A stretch of DNA of 64,000 bases from Symsagittifera roscoffensis (taxonomy: Eukaryota; Xenacoelomorpha; Acoela; Convolutidae), in NCBI RefSeq assembly GCF_963678635.1, contig NC_087068.1, forward strand, positions 20,256,914 to 20,320,913. Reading direction: 5' to 3'. Below, in pieces: positions 31,208-42,636 of this stretch. The number at the start of each line of letters is the position of its first letter. Positions within the stretch are counted from its first letter, which is position 1. Position numbers and translations under genes: made by a program. Under the pieces are notes generated by a model. It was not told where the DNA came from, searched no databases, and saw only the letters and a list, made by a program, of their open reading frames with translations.

Positions 31208-33009
31208 GCCGCCAACTTGGATCACTACACCGATCAAATTCCCACCCAACCAATCTTACCTCTCCAATCCCAATAATACCACTTTTTGCTTTTCCGCCAC
31301 CCGATTTTCCATCTAGTAATGTAACATCAGGCATGAATTCCGACACTAATTCACACATCTCAGTTTTATATTCCATCTCACAACTCAATAACCCGAATAT
31401 TGAAACCCCCGATGAATTTGCCGACTCAGAACCATCCCCATCAAATCATTTTCATAATTCTTCTAATTTTTCTCAACCCCCTTTTCAACCCATATTATCC
31501 AATAACCCTGACCCAATCACTTCCACACCCTCTTATGCTTCCCAAGTTACCCCAACCTACTCCTCACTTCATTCTGACCAATCATCTCATTCTCCAGACA
31601 CCCCCCGAATCTCCCCAGAGCTAGATAATTTTATTACCCTTCAACAACAACCCTACCACCTCCATACCCCAACAATAAACCAAATCTCCTCCACAATCAA
31701 TTCATCCAACCCCCCTACCCCTACACCCTCTTCAAATTATACTGAATCATTAGCACCATCATCCACATCAACTGAATCTTCACACAATACTAATAGAGCT
31801 TACCGCACTTTTAAAAGAAAGTTCCCCAACCATCCTTTCCCAGCAAAACCAGGAACAGCCCGTGAATACATCAACCACCCCAAGCATACTAACACAAAAG
31901 AATTTTTAGCCATCACCTTACCCTCATTCCCACAATACACCTTAAACACCCCCCACGACACTAACGAAACACGCAACTTTGTAGATGAATACGTTTTAAT
32001 GCCCACTCTCTCTTGGACCTCATATTATCATTTTACTAACCCTCTTTGCTTACCTTTATCTAACACTCACATCGATATAGAGCGAAATACGGACATGCTA
32101 TATCGACTCACTACACCACTAACCGCTAGACAATTTACTTACGTTGGATATAAAAAATCACTAAAAACACACACTGCACCTAGAGCTAACGAATATACAC
32201 TCGAATACTATGATCACAACATCATCAGAGCTAACCAAGATCAATTCTTAGACGACGATCGCTTCGCTAATCCACAAATTACCGAGAAATTTTTCATCAA
32301 GACACCATATATATTTACACTAAACATCTTCGACCGAAAGTTTGATCACATTATTTCAGAAGCACTAACAGACACACAAGCATACGAAAGTTTTAAAGAA
32401 CGCTTCCAAATATTTTCACTAACCTTTCATTTCCTTGCACCACACGAAAGAGATTTACACTGCTCACACGATATTATGTTGCGCACTAAACAAACCCACA
32501 CATATAGTTATTATCGCTTCATCCAAAATCACTTTGACCTACACACACCCTCTAGACAACCACACCATCGTTTTCAATTCATTAATTCCAAATACACTTC
32601 ACCATTTTTCCTAAATTTCACATATTGTATTAAAGACACTAACCTTCATGGTATTCTTCGCAATTATGATCCCATAACCCAAATGTACATCTTCTGTCCC
32701 ATCACCAAGACCTTCAACGCCGAAGAATCCCGACCCTTCCTTATCCCGCACGAGTTTGTACAACCTATAGAAATCCCAATTTTAGAATTCATCCACAACA
32801 CTAAATTCAATCACAAATTATATAATCTAATCCAAAACACACCTTATGAGTTTGCAGTTGGCACTGAAGAACTAACCACTATTAAGGCACTTCAATTGCT
32901 TTGGCTACTGCTTCAGACTAAAAATATCATCCGCATCTTAGCTAAACTACTAACAACTTCAGAACTAATTCACGACATCTTCCCCCACGGTTTTTTCCCC
33001 GACGACTAA
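31204..33009 (+). CDS. Accessory ORF e, 601 aa, unknown family
   Basis: It begins in the ATGA shared with the envelope stop. Residues 1-195 are Ser/Pro/Thr/Asn-rich low complexity. A basic patch (RTFKRKFPNHPFPAKPG, about 198-215) leads into a folded region of about 390 residues rich in Phe, Tyr and His, for example EYVLMPTLSWTSYYHF and EFAVGTEELTTIKALQLLWLL near the end. There is no signal peptide or clear membrane segment. The basic patch after a disordered tail could mark a nuclear or nucleic-acid-binding protein, or a capsid-type protein out of its usual place. I do not recognise it. The stop lies 4 nt before a strong donor (CAG|GTAAGT). Confidence 0.75.
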   Translation: MSRQLGSLHRSNSHPTNLTSPIPIIPLFAFPPPDFPSSNVTSGMNSDTNSHISVLYSISQLNNPNIETPDEFADSEPSPSNHFHNSSNFSQPPFQPILSNNPDPITSTPSYASQVTPTYSSLHSDQSSHSPDTPRISPELDNFITLQQQPYHLHTPTINQISSTINSSNPPTPTPSSNYTESLAPSSTSTESSHNTNRAYRTFKRKFPNHPFPAKPGTAREYINHPKHTNTKEFLAITLPSFPQYTLNTPHDTNETRNFVDEYVLMPTLSWTSYYHFTNPLCLPLSNTHIDIERNTDMLYRLTTPLTARQFTYVGYKKSLKTHTAPRANEYTLEYYDHNIIRANQDQFLDDDRFANPQITEKFFIKTPYIFTLNIFDRKFDHIISEALTDTQAYESFKERFQIFSLTFHFLAPHERDLHCSHDIMLRTKQTHTYSYYRFIQNHFDLHTPSRQPHHRFQFINSKYTSPFFLNFTYCIKDTNLHGILRNYDPITQMYIFCPITKTFNAEESRPFLIPHEFVQPIEIPILEFIHNTKFNHKLYNLIQNTPYEFAVGTEELTTIKALQLLWLLLQTKNIIRILAKLLTTSELIHDIFPHGFFPDD

Positions 33010-33012
33010 CAG

Positions 33013-33091
33013 GTAAGTATGAATTAAATGAATATTACTAACTAATTAAAATATTAAAAAACTCACCATAATTTATCCATGTTTTCCTTAG
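33013..33091 (+). other. Candidate 79-bp intron in the element's 3' UTR
   Basis: Donor CAG|GTAAGT at 33010-33018 and acceptor TTTTCCTTAG ending 33091 are near-perfect consensus sites. The intron starts three bases after the ORF e stop codon. Confidence 0.5.
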
Positions 33092-33224
33092 ATTTTTAGC
33101 CTTCATCCGACGATCACCTACAAAAACCACAAAAAACAAATAAAGATCGCAAATTTCATCAAACAGATTTCAACAATTCTATTAATCTCTTACACTTATA
33201 AATTTATAAATTTAATACCAATGC

Positions 33225-33360
33225 AGTAAATTCATTTCTAAAATTTTCCCCACAAGCAGTAAATCTAATTATGATGAAAATTTGTAACTTAAAATTCCCC
33301 CATAACTAGCAGTAAATTTACAAATTCTATGCAGTAAATTAATAAAATGCAAATGCAGTA
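33225..33360 (+). repeat. GCAGTAAAT short motif, about five scattered copies
   Basis: GCAGTAAATTCATT, GCAGTAAATCTAAT, GCAGTAAATTTACA, GCAGTAAATTAATA and GCAGTACTA occur within 140 bp in the element's 3' non-coding region. They could be a protein- or RNA-binding site array. Confidence 0.5.
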
Positions 33361-34608
33361 CTAACCTTTTGATATTCTCATTTATTCGCACAGAAATTCT
33401 ATCCACACTCGCACAGCTCGCCCACGAAGAATTGTTTAAAATAATGAATTTCAGTTTCAAGTTTTCACACTCAACAACTCTAACAATATAATAACATGTT
33501 TCAAACTTTCCTTTAACCCGGTTGGAAAGGAATCATATACTAAACAAAACTAACCAACGCAGCTTACTAAATACCACAAATCATAGAATAACAGCATGAC
33601 TAAGAAAAGGAAACCAACGGTACCCAAACCGGATTAACCCAGTTTAAAACTGGATAATTTATTCTTTTGAAGACTATTATAAAGTCTAAGAAAGAAATAA
33701 TAAAACACAAAAAAGTCGAAAGACAAACCCATACCACGAACAATTTGCTTTTTGGAAAAAGGACATAACCAACAAGACATAAGAAAAACCACAACAAACC
33801 CAACATAAAACGTTGTCACATAACAGGACCCCTCACAAAAACCGCATGAAATCATACTCCCACTCCTGGCCTAACCCACCAGGAAGGACGTCCTGAGCAT
33901 GCTCTATAGCCGGCCTAACCCACCGCGCTACATCCACGCTTTGTGACCACACCTCTATTTTTAATAAGAGCTACTCAAGTGTGAGTAACTCTTCAAAATA
34001 ACCGAACTAAAACAAAAAGCTTTTGTGAAAACAACTAACTAAAATCATAATTAAAAAATATTAAACTAATAAATGTTTTATAAAATGTAAATTACATTAT
34101 GCAATACATAGATCAGAATACAACACCAAGGACGAACATCTAAAGACAAAACGACCCCACTACACTCGAGAGAGAATGACCAACCACAATCGATATGCCA
34201 CTCACAATCACAACTCAAAGGATTTAGAGTACGACTTGACTTCGCAGAAAAGGACTTCATTGAACTAGACCAATGACCACCTCGATGTTCAAGTATACGT
34301 ACAGATCCGAGTAACCAGGCATCCCCTCCACGCACAATCTCCACGCCATTCCCAAATTAGATCAGACACAAAAGAAGTTCTCCACGCAGAACAGAAAAAC
34401 CTGACATAGCAAACCATTCTGAAATCAGATTTGAGTTTGTTGCAAAGACTTAGTCGTTGTCACTAGAAGACACAACGTCTTATGTCTCTAACTCCAGCTT
34501 CCTGGAACTTCTTTAACAAAGAAGAAACAGAAGAAATAAGATGTTCGCCAAACACCAACGTCCATCATCCATCCTTTGAATTGCAGAAGAACTATTCTAA
34601 AAAACTCT

Positions 34609-35051
34609 GTAAAACCCGGATGGGTGGAACCTGATCTAGACTACATTTTATGATTGGATAATTTAGATATTTTACCAATGTAAAGTATTTAATATTAACC
34701 AATCATGATCCATCTAACTAACAACCCACTTATTTGTAAGTGCTGAAGTTACTTGTAATTTCAGCACCAGAGAGATTTGAATTTAACTTAGAAATTAGTT
34801 GGACTCTCCCGAGCACTTCAGCAGCCGCAATAAACCAGTATACCCTAGATCTATTGAGCCTAGCAGAGACTAGTTAAACAACCTGAGACTAGATAGTATA
34901 AGAGTAAGATTAGGATCGGTATTAGACTAAGAAGTTGCACGAATCTATCCGGCCGAAAATAAGATAGCGTGACGAGCAGACGGTGTACCCTATCCGAAAT
35001 TACTCTATGAGTTAACCAACTCGGTCCTAACTCATACCTCTCCCGCTTACA
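34609..35051 (+). mobile_element. Candidate 3' LTR of the large element
   Basis: Base composition returns to normal near 34600. A block from TGTAAAACCC (34609) to GCTTACA (35051) has TG...CA ends and an AATAAA at 34833 in GCAATAAACC. Without a 5' partner the ends cannot be confirmed. Confidence 0.3.
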
Positions 35052-35292
35052 CAGCTCCGATTATCATAGATGTCCAAATTATTCCCTTGTACCCCACACA
35101 AGCTGCCATTTCCCCCAAAAACCCTTACATTGCTTACCCCGCAACCCTGTGGTTTCGGTCGCTGGATGCCGCGAAGTTCCTCAACCGCGGAGATAAAAAC
35201 CCAATCCGACGAAAGTGAGCTAACAATGAACAAAGGACTTAGCAATACAACTAGAATACACGGTGCATTTGAAGCCGCAAACTGAAAAAGAC

Positions 35293-35790
35293 AATACAGA
35301 GGCGAAGCGAAGCATATCACAAATTATGCAAATAAATTAGCTAACAAAATGAGACGGAATTAACTAAATCGAAGAAATTAAAAAACAAAAAAAGTATTAC
35401 TTCAGACTACATAACAAATTTCGAGTAAAATTAAAACTCCTGAAACGAAGAAAATATTGATGCTGTGACAAAAAATCCATGCTTAGGACAGCAAGCCTAC
35501 AAAAAATAAGTGGAGAAAGGATAGTCCAATTCAAGTACAATAAAAAAAACCATTTCCACACATCGAAAAAAATTCCGGTCTGACTTAAAACCTAGACACT
35601 ATGCTCCGAAGGCGCGAGCTTTACCTCTAGTTCAAGTGAGAAGGACCTGAAAAATTTGAATGTTCCATAATACAGCAAGGTCAATTTCATATAGATCTTA
35701 AAAAAACTGCCCCTCGGGAACCGAACCCCGAAATTTGCTAACGTTCCGCAAAAGCAAAGTGTACAATATTCATATATAAAGTTTGAAAAC
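35293..35790 (-). repeat. tRNA-derived SINE-like copy S4
   Basis: A strong B-box block, CGGGGTTCGGTTCCCGAGG, is the complement of 35712-35730. The tail ACAGAGGCGAAGCGAAGC begins at 35294. Confidence 0.55.
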
Positions 35791-35846
35791 GAAAACAAGG
35801 TACGACATGTTACCGATCCAAAGTCACTTGTTCCTGCAAGTGAAAA

Positions 35847-36110
35847 AAGACTGCTCCTACAACTGCAAAGCCTCGAATACTCAGACCGCCCTGAGCCTGG
35901 ATGATTTTATACAGCGTGCGTTAATTATACCACATTGTCAATTTTCAAAGGGTAACTATAAGCTCGTTAATTATACCGAAATGACATTTTTCTTTTAATT
36001 TTGAGCTCAGAACATCTCCAGCTTTCAGATGATATTATAAATTCCCGTCAAAATGGCCATTTAAGAAGACAACACTGGGCTGAAAACAACTTGTCTGAAA
36101 TATTCTGTCA
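35847..36110 (-). repeat. MITE-A fragment A5
   Basis: A degraded terminal module (AAGACTGCTCCTACAACTGC) is at 35847. A body block (GATGATATTATAAATTCCCG) is shared with A3 near 36031. Confidence 0.4.
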
Positions 36111-36242
36111 CTTTTATCGAAAGTCTATACAATTACATTTCAACTCCGGATAAGATCAAGAAAATGTGCTGTGAGTTAAAACGGAATACATTTTCACAAA
36201 AAATCGAGAAACTGAGCGTGGTTATGAGCCAAAAATAAATTC

Positions 36243-36776
36243 AAACAAGGATAGCCGATTACTGTGCAAATAGCACAGAATGATCCGACCATAATCTTTA
36301 GAAAACTACGGTTTAGAAAGTTTTTTTTTCCAAATTAGAGTAGTTTTTTTCTGCTAGGTGTGCTAAAAGGATCTGACGTAAAAAAAATAGGTTAGGCATA
36401 TTTAGCAATCAGAGTAATATAGGCAAATTGGTCAAAAATTTTTGACGAAAAATGACTAAAAAACTAAATGCTCCAAAAACTAGTTATACTAAAATTAAAT
36501 TTTAAGGACTTGAATTAGACATATTTCAGCTTGTAAGCCTGCTCGCTTTCTTCATTCGCTCGAATTAAGACGAAAAATCAAAAACTCAAACCGGTTTTTG
36601 GAAATTTTTAAATTTGGTTCGAATCGCGACTGAAAGAGCTTTAATATGATATATCACTCAACCCAGTACGATCATTATTTGTGGAGGAAAACCTGATTTT
36701 GCGTGAAAAACAAAAAGCAAAAAACACGAATACAAATTTTCCTAATATTCCTCCCCATTTTCAATGGTCGGAACAA
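36243..36776 (+). repeat. MITE-B copy B5
   Basis: AACAAGGATAGCCGATTACT with TAGCACAGAATGATCCGACC opens it, and AATGGTCGGAACAA closes it. Confidence 0.7.
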
Positions 36777-38420
36777 AAAGTAGCAACTAAAAGATCAATT
36801 CTAACTTTTTGTGACACAATTTTAAAATTTTAAACAGGCAAAGTTGCACTTCCCAATTAGCAAAAGCTAAAAATGCAGTTTTGAACATATATAAAAAAAG
36901 TTATGTTAGCGAATGAGCTTTGAAATGAAAAAGATTGGTGGCTTCAGGATTTGAAAAAACTCAAGAATCTGACTTAGTGTTTCTTAAATTGCTTGATACT
37001 AACAGTAATAAGCAGTTAGCAATGAGTGTTTTGTTGAAGCGATCCGATTTAATTGTTTTCTAAACTTGCTTAACAGTAACAGTACAAACCAGTTAGCATG
37101 GAATGCGTTTCGTTAAAGCGGATAAAGCACATGCCATCAAATCGCCTGCAAGCATCTGAGCAGTAAACAGAAAGAAAATTAGGCACATAATTTGAGCACG
37201 TTTTCTTGAGAAAAATTCATTAAAAAGTTAGATCAAACTCTAAGGTTCCATTTTTGGCCGATCTAATTTTTTCAATACCTTCAACGCCCGATAGCTTGCA
37301 CTAAAATATTTTAACGTCCTAAACTTTTTCCAGCTAAAAATTTAAATACATTATAGCAATACAGAATTAGAGAATTTTTGGTTAAATAATATTGCTCTGT
37401 TGTTGAAATATTGCCCGAAAAACTAATTTTCAAAGTTGCTGCAGTTTTCAAAGAAAGTTTTGAAAAATTCACTTTTTTCTCTTAGTCGACAAAACTTTCG
37501 AACCAATTTTACGAAATTTACACTTCAGGCTTCAGTTCCTCTTGGGCAATTTCATACGCTCCTATTTAATCACTCATGCTTTCCCTTTAGAAACCATGCA
37601 TAGGAGATGAAAATTAGTCACTATTTATAACTAAAATCAGAAATTATTTACTTTATAACTAAAAATAACAGTAATTATTTAACATTCAACTTTCGAAAAA
37701 CAACTTTTTTGTTAATTAACAACAAAATTTGTTCCAATGTAGAGATGACGGGATTATTCGGAATTGAATAGCGACCAGATACACTTGCTCACTGACACTG
37801 GTTCACATAGTAAATACTAAATATAGCTGTTAACATTTTAATTACAAGTTTCTAGATGAATTAAATTACAGTATCTTTAAATTCAAAAACAATAAATACA
37901 TATGACAAAGCATAATAAATTAAAACATGAGATGGCACAAATGATAGTTGACAGCTCGAACTGCTATGAAGCATAATCTAATAAATCGTTTCCCAATTGA
38001 AGTTTTTATTGTTGCCTCGACCACTTTAAAGAGCAAAAAAAAAACTGATTTTATACCTGGACATACTTTATACTCTACTGTTTGCGAGACGATATAAAAG
38101 TTTCCAAAACTCCGAAAATGTACTGTTTCAAAACCATTCCGGTTTCTCAACCAAAATAGGTGTTGGCCGCTAAAGCAGGTGATATTCCTACCCCTTCTTC
38201 TTTCCATTGCATTCTTGAGGCCATTTTTTTTGGAAAAAAAAACCACTGGAACGGTAGCGTAGCTACGGTAAGGTACCTGGACATGATGGCAAAATTTGCC
38301 ATAAGTATTTATATGAGAAGAACACAAACGGATGCACTATTTTTCCAGGGTCCTACGTATTCGGATTGGGCTAACAAGGTGAGTTTTTATTGTTGTTTGT
38401 TATATATCGTTTTATGTTAT
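36777..38420. other. No confirmed feature
   Basis: AT-rich intergenic DNA. A possible exon-like ORF at 38160-38378 is discussed among the rejected items. Confidence 0.4.
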
Positions 38421-38466
38421 CTTTATAAATTGATTGTCAGTGTTGCTGTATTCACATAGGGGTACA

Positions 38467-38520
38467 GTTTATGTTTATGTAAAGTTTCATGTTTATGTAA
38501 AGTTATGTTTATGTAAAGTT
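38467..38520 (+). repeat. Short tandem repeat GTTTATGTAAAGTT x3
   Basis: Three near-identical 14-17-bp units in direct succession, just before the decayed gypsy element 1. Confidence 0.8.
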
Positions 38521-38816
38521 GGTAATGATGTGCTTGAATGTCGGGCCACCGGTCTTTCTCTAATCACTGTTCTTTCTAGACGTCGGGAATGGCAGAGGAC
38601 GTGTTGGAATGATGCATGACGATCAGGAGCACCACCAAAGTAATCAGAGCATGGCGAGCAGTATTCAGGACGGTCGGATGGGTGATTCAGGAGGCTCTGG
38701 GTGAACACAAATCATCCACCGGATCGAGCAAATACATGGTAATGGCAAAAAAACGTGAGCAAAACTTAACCGAACTTAGAATTCCCTGGCAAACGAGTCC
38801 TGGCAAGCGTGTGCGG

Positions 38817-39115
38817 TAGAGGCATGAGGTTGTGGGTTGACAGTGGCTCCCCAGTAACCATCTTTAGCTTGCTAGAACTGAAACGAGCCATGGGCAAAGC
38901 AAATATCCATCTGATTACACGGAAGGATGAATTCTTGGACTAAAATATTAAAAGATTCCATATACTCGGCAAAGCAGAGGTAATCATCGAACTAAATAGT
39001 TGGGCCACGCAGCAGAAGATCTCGGTCATCGCAGGAAATCATCAATCGATCCTGGGGCGCGACTTGATGGGATCCTTGGGTTTGGAGTTGTTCCAGAGGG
39101 ATCGAGTGATGACAG
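38817..39115 (+). pseudogene. Gypsy-1 aspartic protease remnant
   Basis: The frame reads RLWVDSGSPVTIFSLLELKRA, with the DSG catalytic triplet, then after a stop LGKAEVIIELNSWATQQ and SILGRDLMGSLGLELF, the second hallmark of retropepsins (I-L-G-R-D). It is inactivated by an in-frame stop. Confidence 0.75.
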
Positions 39116-39339
39116 TGGCAGATGGAAACCCAAGTGCCGAGGGAGGAGCATGTACTGGACGAGTGGCAGTCATATTTCTGCAAGTTGTTCCCAAAAATAT
39201 TTTCCAGAGCAAGGCGCACACGCAATGCCAAGGCACGGGCAGATTTCTTTGACATTAAAACAGGTGCAACAAAAGGGCCGTAGAAAGCCCATTAGTCTAC
39301 AGTATAGGCGAAAAAATCGCAGAAAGAAAAGACGGGAAG

Positions 39340-39800
39340 TCTGTTATACAACGCTGAATTTTCTGTACGCGTACGGGGAAGTAGCGCTGGAATTGAACAC
39401 GAGCGACCATTTCAATTTCTCGTTAGTTGAGGGAAAATCCACCGAGACTCACTGCTTTAAGAACGGTTTTAACGGACTTACGATGCCCGCCGATATTCAA
39501 GAGCGATGGACGCTCTCATTAAGAAACTACCGCAGGCAAATGCATTTATAGACGATATACTAATCGTCTCGATGGGAACCAAGATTGAACTTATTGCATT
39601 GGCAGAGAAAATGCGACGTAGCAAACGCGTCGCTAAAACTCCGAAAATGCCAATTTGCGAAATCAAGCTGCCAATGGCTAGGTAACCAAATAAGCAGTAC
39701 CGGAATTACGCCACTAATACGAAAAACAAAAGCTATAGACGAACTAAAAGCGCCGCGCAATAGAAATCAATTAAAATCACCAATGGGATCGCTACACAGT
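39340..39800 (+). pseudogene. Gypsy-1 reverse transcriptase remnant
   Basis: FNGLTMPADIQ (fingers/palm) and, in another frame, NAFIDDILIVSMGTK at 39536-39580 (the xDD catalytic box) are followed by thumb and connection motifs (ELKAPRNRNQLKSPMGSLHS). Several frameshifts are present. Confidence 0.8.
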
Positions 39801-39949
39801 TAACATCAATTCCCGCTAAGTCTTGCGGAAATAAGCGCTCCCCTGAGGCCACTACCGAGCCAGAATAAAGAATTCTCTTGCACAAAAGAGTGCGAAGCGG
39901 CGTTTGACTCCCTTAAGCGATTGGTAGCCAGTGTAACTGAGCTCAAACA

Positions 39950-40290
39950 TTTCGACATACATTGAGAAACGCGTATTGTATGCGACGCCAGCCACGACGG
40001 ACTGGGTGCAAGGCTGGAACAGCAGAGCTGGGAGGGATTGCAACCAATTCAATCGCTTCAAGATACCTAAATTTAGCCAAACAAAAGTATTCAACAAAGG
40101 AGTTTGAACTGCCATCTGTTGTAGGGGCTACAGAACATTATCGAAATTACATTTACGGACGATTTTTTACAATCATTTCAGGTCATAAAGCATTACTAAC
40201 GTCATTGAATTTATCGCCAAAAGGTATCAACATTTTTCAGCAGGTTAACCTGATGGTACGATATATTATTAACTTAGGACTTGAAAACAG
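39950..40290 (+). pseudogene. Gypsy-1 RNase H remnant
   Basis: RIVCDASHDGLGARLEQQ, ASRYLNLAKQKYSTKEFEL and YGRFFTIISGHKALLTSL occur across two frames. The DHKAL-type Asp is Gly here. Confidence 0.75.
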
Positions 40291-41159
40291 AGCACAGCCA
40301 AGGTTCAAAAATGGGGATGGTAGTCTATTTAGCACGTACCCTTCAACCGATGCGCCCCCTACAAGCCATTACGATTCTACATTTACCGTTGCTAAAAATA
40401 ACATGATAAATCAATCATTAAATCCGCCAAGGACGATAGATAAAGAAAAGAAACACCGATGGGAAGAAAGATTTCCGACAGACACTTGCCACAACCGAAC
40501 AGCGGAGGTCGTAAAAACATGCACTTACGTTTAGGCCTATGGCAACACTCAATTCGATGAATATGCAAATACATCCAGTAAAAAAAGCAAACCGGCCAAG
40601 GGCGTAATGTCATCCGAGCGAATTTCAGCCAATCGCAAGAGGGATACTTGCATATTGCGTAATGTATGCATGAGGCGAAAGCGGAAAATCAGACTTCGTC
40701 CTCAAGGATTGCAAGCCAGTTGCTCACTCTTTTCTCAATACAACAATCAGAATATCAGTTCAAACAATAGTAACACATCCATGCAATCAGGAAACGTAAA
40801 TCTTAGTGTGATTTTGAACACTTAGCTCAAGTAGCTCCGATTTGGACGTAGAGATGATCCCGCAAGAAAAACTGCCCCAGCAAGCTACTTCCTCCAAGAA
40901 ACTGAACACGCTAATCTCATTCCCTTCGAAGTTTCCTGGCCTTTCGTAACCCTCATCAATACTGAAAAACGGATCTACTCAGTAATACCAACAGACAGTA
41001 AGGTGGTGTGGCGGATGGAACACCCGAAATTCTCTCCCTCAAGGTGGTGGAAGCGAACACAGAAAAGTACACCATGCTTAAGATCATACGCGACGCAATA
41101 CGGGACAAGAATCCGAAGGAGATAATTACGGACCTGGGCCAATACTACGGACAAAACCG

Positions 41160-41905
41160 AAGGCTATGCCCAAGGCGCTGGCGACCCCGATCATGAACCG
41201 AATGTTCTACTATGACCATGACCGCGACAAGATGTATGCCGCCTCGAAGGACATTTGGATTCCCATGATGCACAGGAACTTTGCAGCGACGGCCAAGCAA
41301 TGCAAACATTGCCTGGAAACAGTTGAAAATCTAAAACCTGACATGGCCAAGGGTGGCATAGGAGAAATATATGTGCAAAAGGAGCCCAACGAATTAGTCC
41401 AGTTGGACTTCTGGCGTCAGTAAATAACGTAAAAGGCAGGAAAAAATACGCCCTAGTAGCGGTAGATGTATTTTCTCAATGGCCGTCGGCCTACGTTTGC
41501 TCTAGCAATAGTTCGAAAAGTGTCTTGAAGTTTCTTAAAAAGTATATCTCTTGGAGAAGGCATCCCAAAAAACTCCACATGGATTAGGCCTCCGGGTTCT
41601 TCTCAAATAGGAAAGAAAACTTCTGAGAAGAAAACATAGAATTACTAAAATCGCCGGTTCGAGACCATAGGGCTACCGGAAGGGTGCTGAGAACCATTGG
41701 CTCGCTTAAAAACTCTTTATGGCAAATCTAAAAGAACGTACCGAGCAAAAGTTAAACCTCTTATACTCAGAGCACTAAGCGCGTTAAGATTCGTCCCGTA
41801 CAGTAAATCAACACCATTCCATTCGAATCACATCCTTAAAGATGAGCGATTACGTTGTTGCGAAACAAAGCAAAAAGAACATGTCTGAAAAACCTAAAGT
41901 GGAAC
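41160..41905 (+). pseudogene. Gypsy-1 integrase remnant
   Basis: The zinc-binding region (MHRNFAATAKQCKHCLE) leads into NELVQLDFW, then YALVAVDVFSQWPSAYV in another frame and a degraded HMD*ASGFFS where the second catalytic Asp is expected. Confidence 0.75.
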
Positions 41906-42269
41906 TGAGTAATTAATCAAAATCTGTCTTCTTTAGACGAAGCGAGCGGTAGAGCCAACGGGGACCCTTTCAGAATGGAGGACTGGGATAAACGAAGCAA
42001 TCAGACGATGGCCACAAAACCGACGAGGTCCCAGAAGCTGTATGAGTTGGCACTAGGCGAGAAGGACATCGAGCTGCATCACCCAAAGGCACCTCCAGAA
42101 TTGCGACACCGGACACCCAAGCCGGAAACGGAGGCCTATGCCGTGTACCAACAAACCTGAGTTACCGAACCTCAAGACCCAGCCAGGTATAAATAAACTT
42201 CACCAAAAAATTGAGAAAATCGAGCCGCACACCGTGAAAAAAAAACAGGGTTAATTGTTACAAAAAACG

Positions 42270-42636
42270 CGTTGTCGCGTTTAGATACGAGCCGGAACCG
42301 GAGGCGGTAAGAGTTGCAAGCCAATCAACAAGTACGACGTAGAAACAGGCTTACCGATTGGCTTACCAAGGAGAGCGAGAGAAGAGCGCGAGCAGAAACA
42401 GCAGCCACTCCGAGGAACACGGCATCGGAGAAGCATCAAAAAAGAAGTGCCAATCCAGCGACGAAGATTCCGACGAAACAGCGGACGAATCAGACACACT
42501 AACGGCAAGGGCGGAAAGTAGGGCGAAAGCAACGCCAACGGCACTGGAGACCAGACCACGCAAAACCGAGGGAAAACAAGAGGAAACGGATACAGCGAAC
42601 CCGGAGGTCGCTTTACTGAGAGGAGAGTTGAAGTGA
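42270..42636 (+). pseudogene. Gypsy-1 charged C-terminal tail remnant
   Basis: A Lys/Glu/Thr-rich frame (SSDEDSDETADESDTLTARA) ends at 42636. Similar charged tails end gypsy Pol proteins; the assignment rests on position. Confidence 0.4.

Larger units (their letters stand above)
22222..35051 (+). mobile_element. Large retrovirus-like Ty3/gypsy element with accessory ORFs, 5'-truncated
   Basis: The layout is Pol (22222-26445), a spacer, membrane ORFs at 27044-27274 and 27271-27459, a methionine-less ORF at 27465-28601, an envelope-like ORF at 28589-31207, and an unknown ORF at 31204-33009. A 3' UTR with a small intron and a candidate 3' LTR follow. The plus strand is strongly A/C-rich and G-poor across the whole unit; 31441-31500 contains no G. 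All ORFs are open without frameshifts, which suggests recent insertion or continued use. The 5' LTR, gag and protease are not found. The left boundary is where Pol opens after the TAA at 22219-22221; the right boundary is tentative. Confidence 0.75.
38815..42636 (+). mobile_element. Decayed Ty3/gypsy element 1
   Basis: Protease, RT, RNase H and integrase fragments occur in gypsy order on the plus strand, broken by many stops and frameshifts. No LTR pair was found. The right end abuts an oppositely oriented non-LTR fragment at about 42637. Less AT-rich than the surroundings. Confidence 0.8.

Noticed and set aside
37920-38327. 135-aa minus-strand ORF
   Set aside because: No start context, no domain, and it ends in AT-rich low-complexity sequence. 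It also overlaps the rejected plus-strand exon candidate.
38160-38378. Exon-like plus-strand ORF with an AATAG acceptor and a good AACAAG|GTGAGT donor
   Set aside because: No family resemblance and no partner exon in phase nearby. An overlapping minus-strand ORF of similar length shows that the open frame can be chance.
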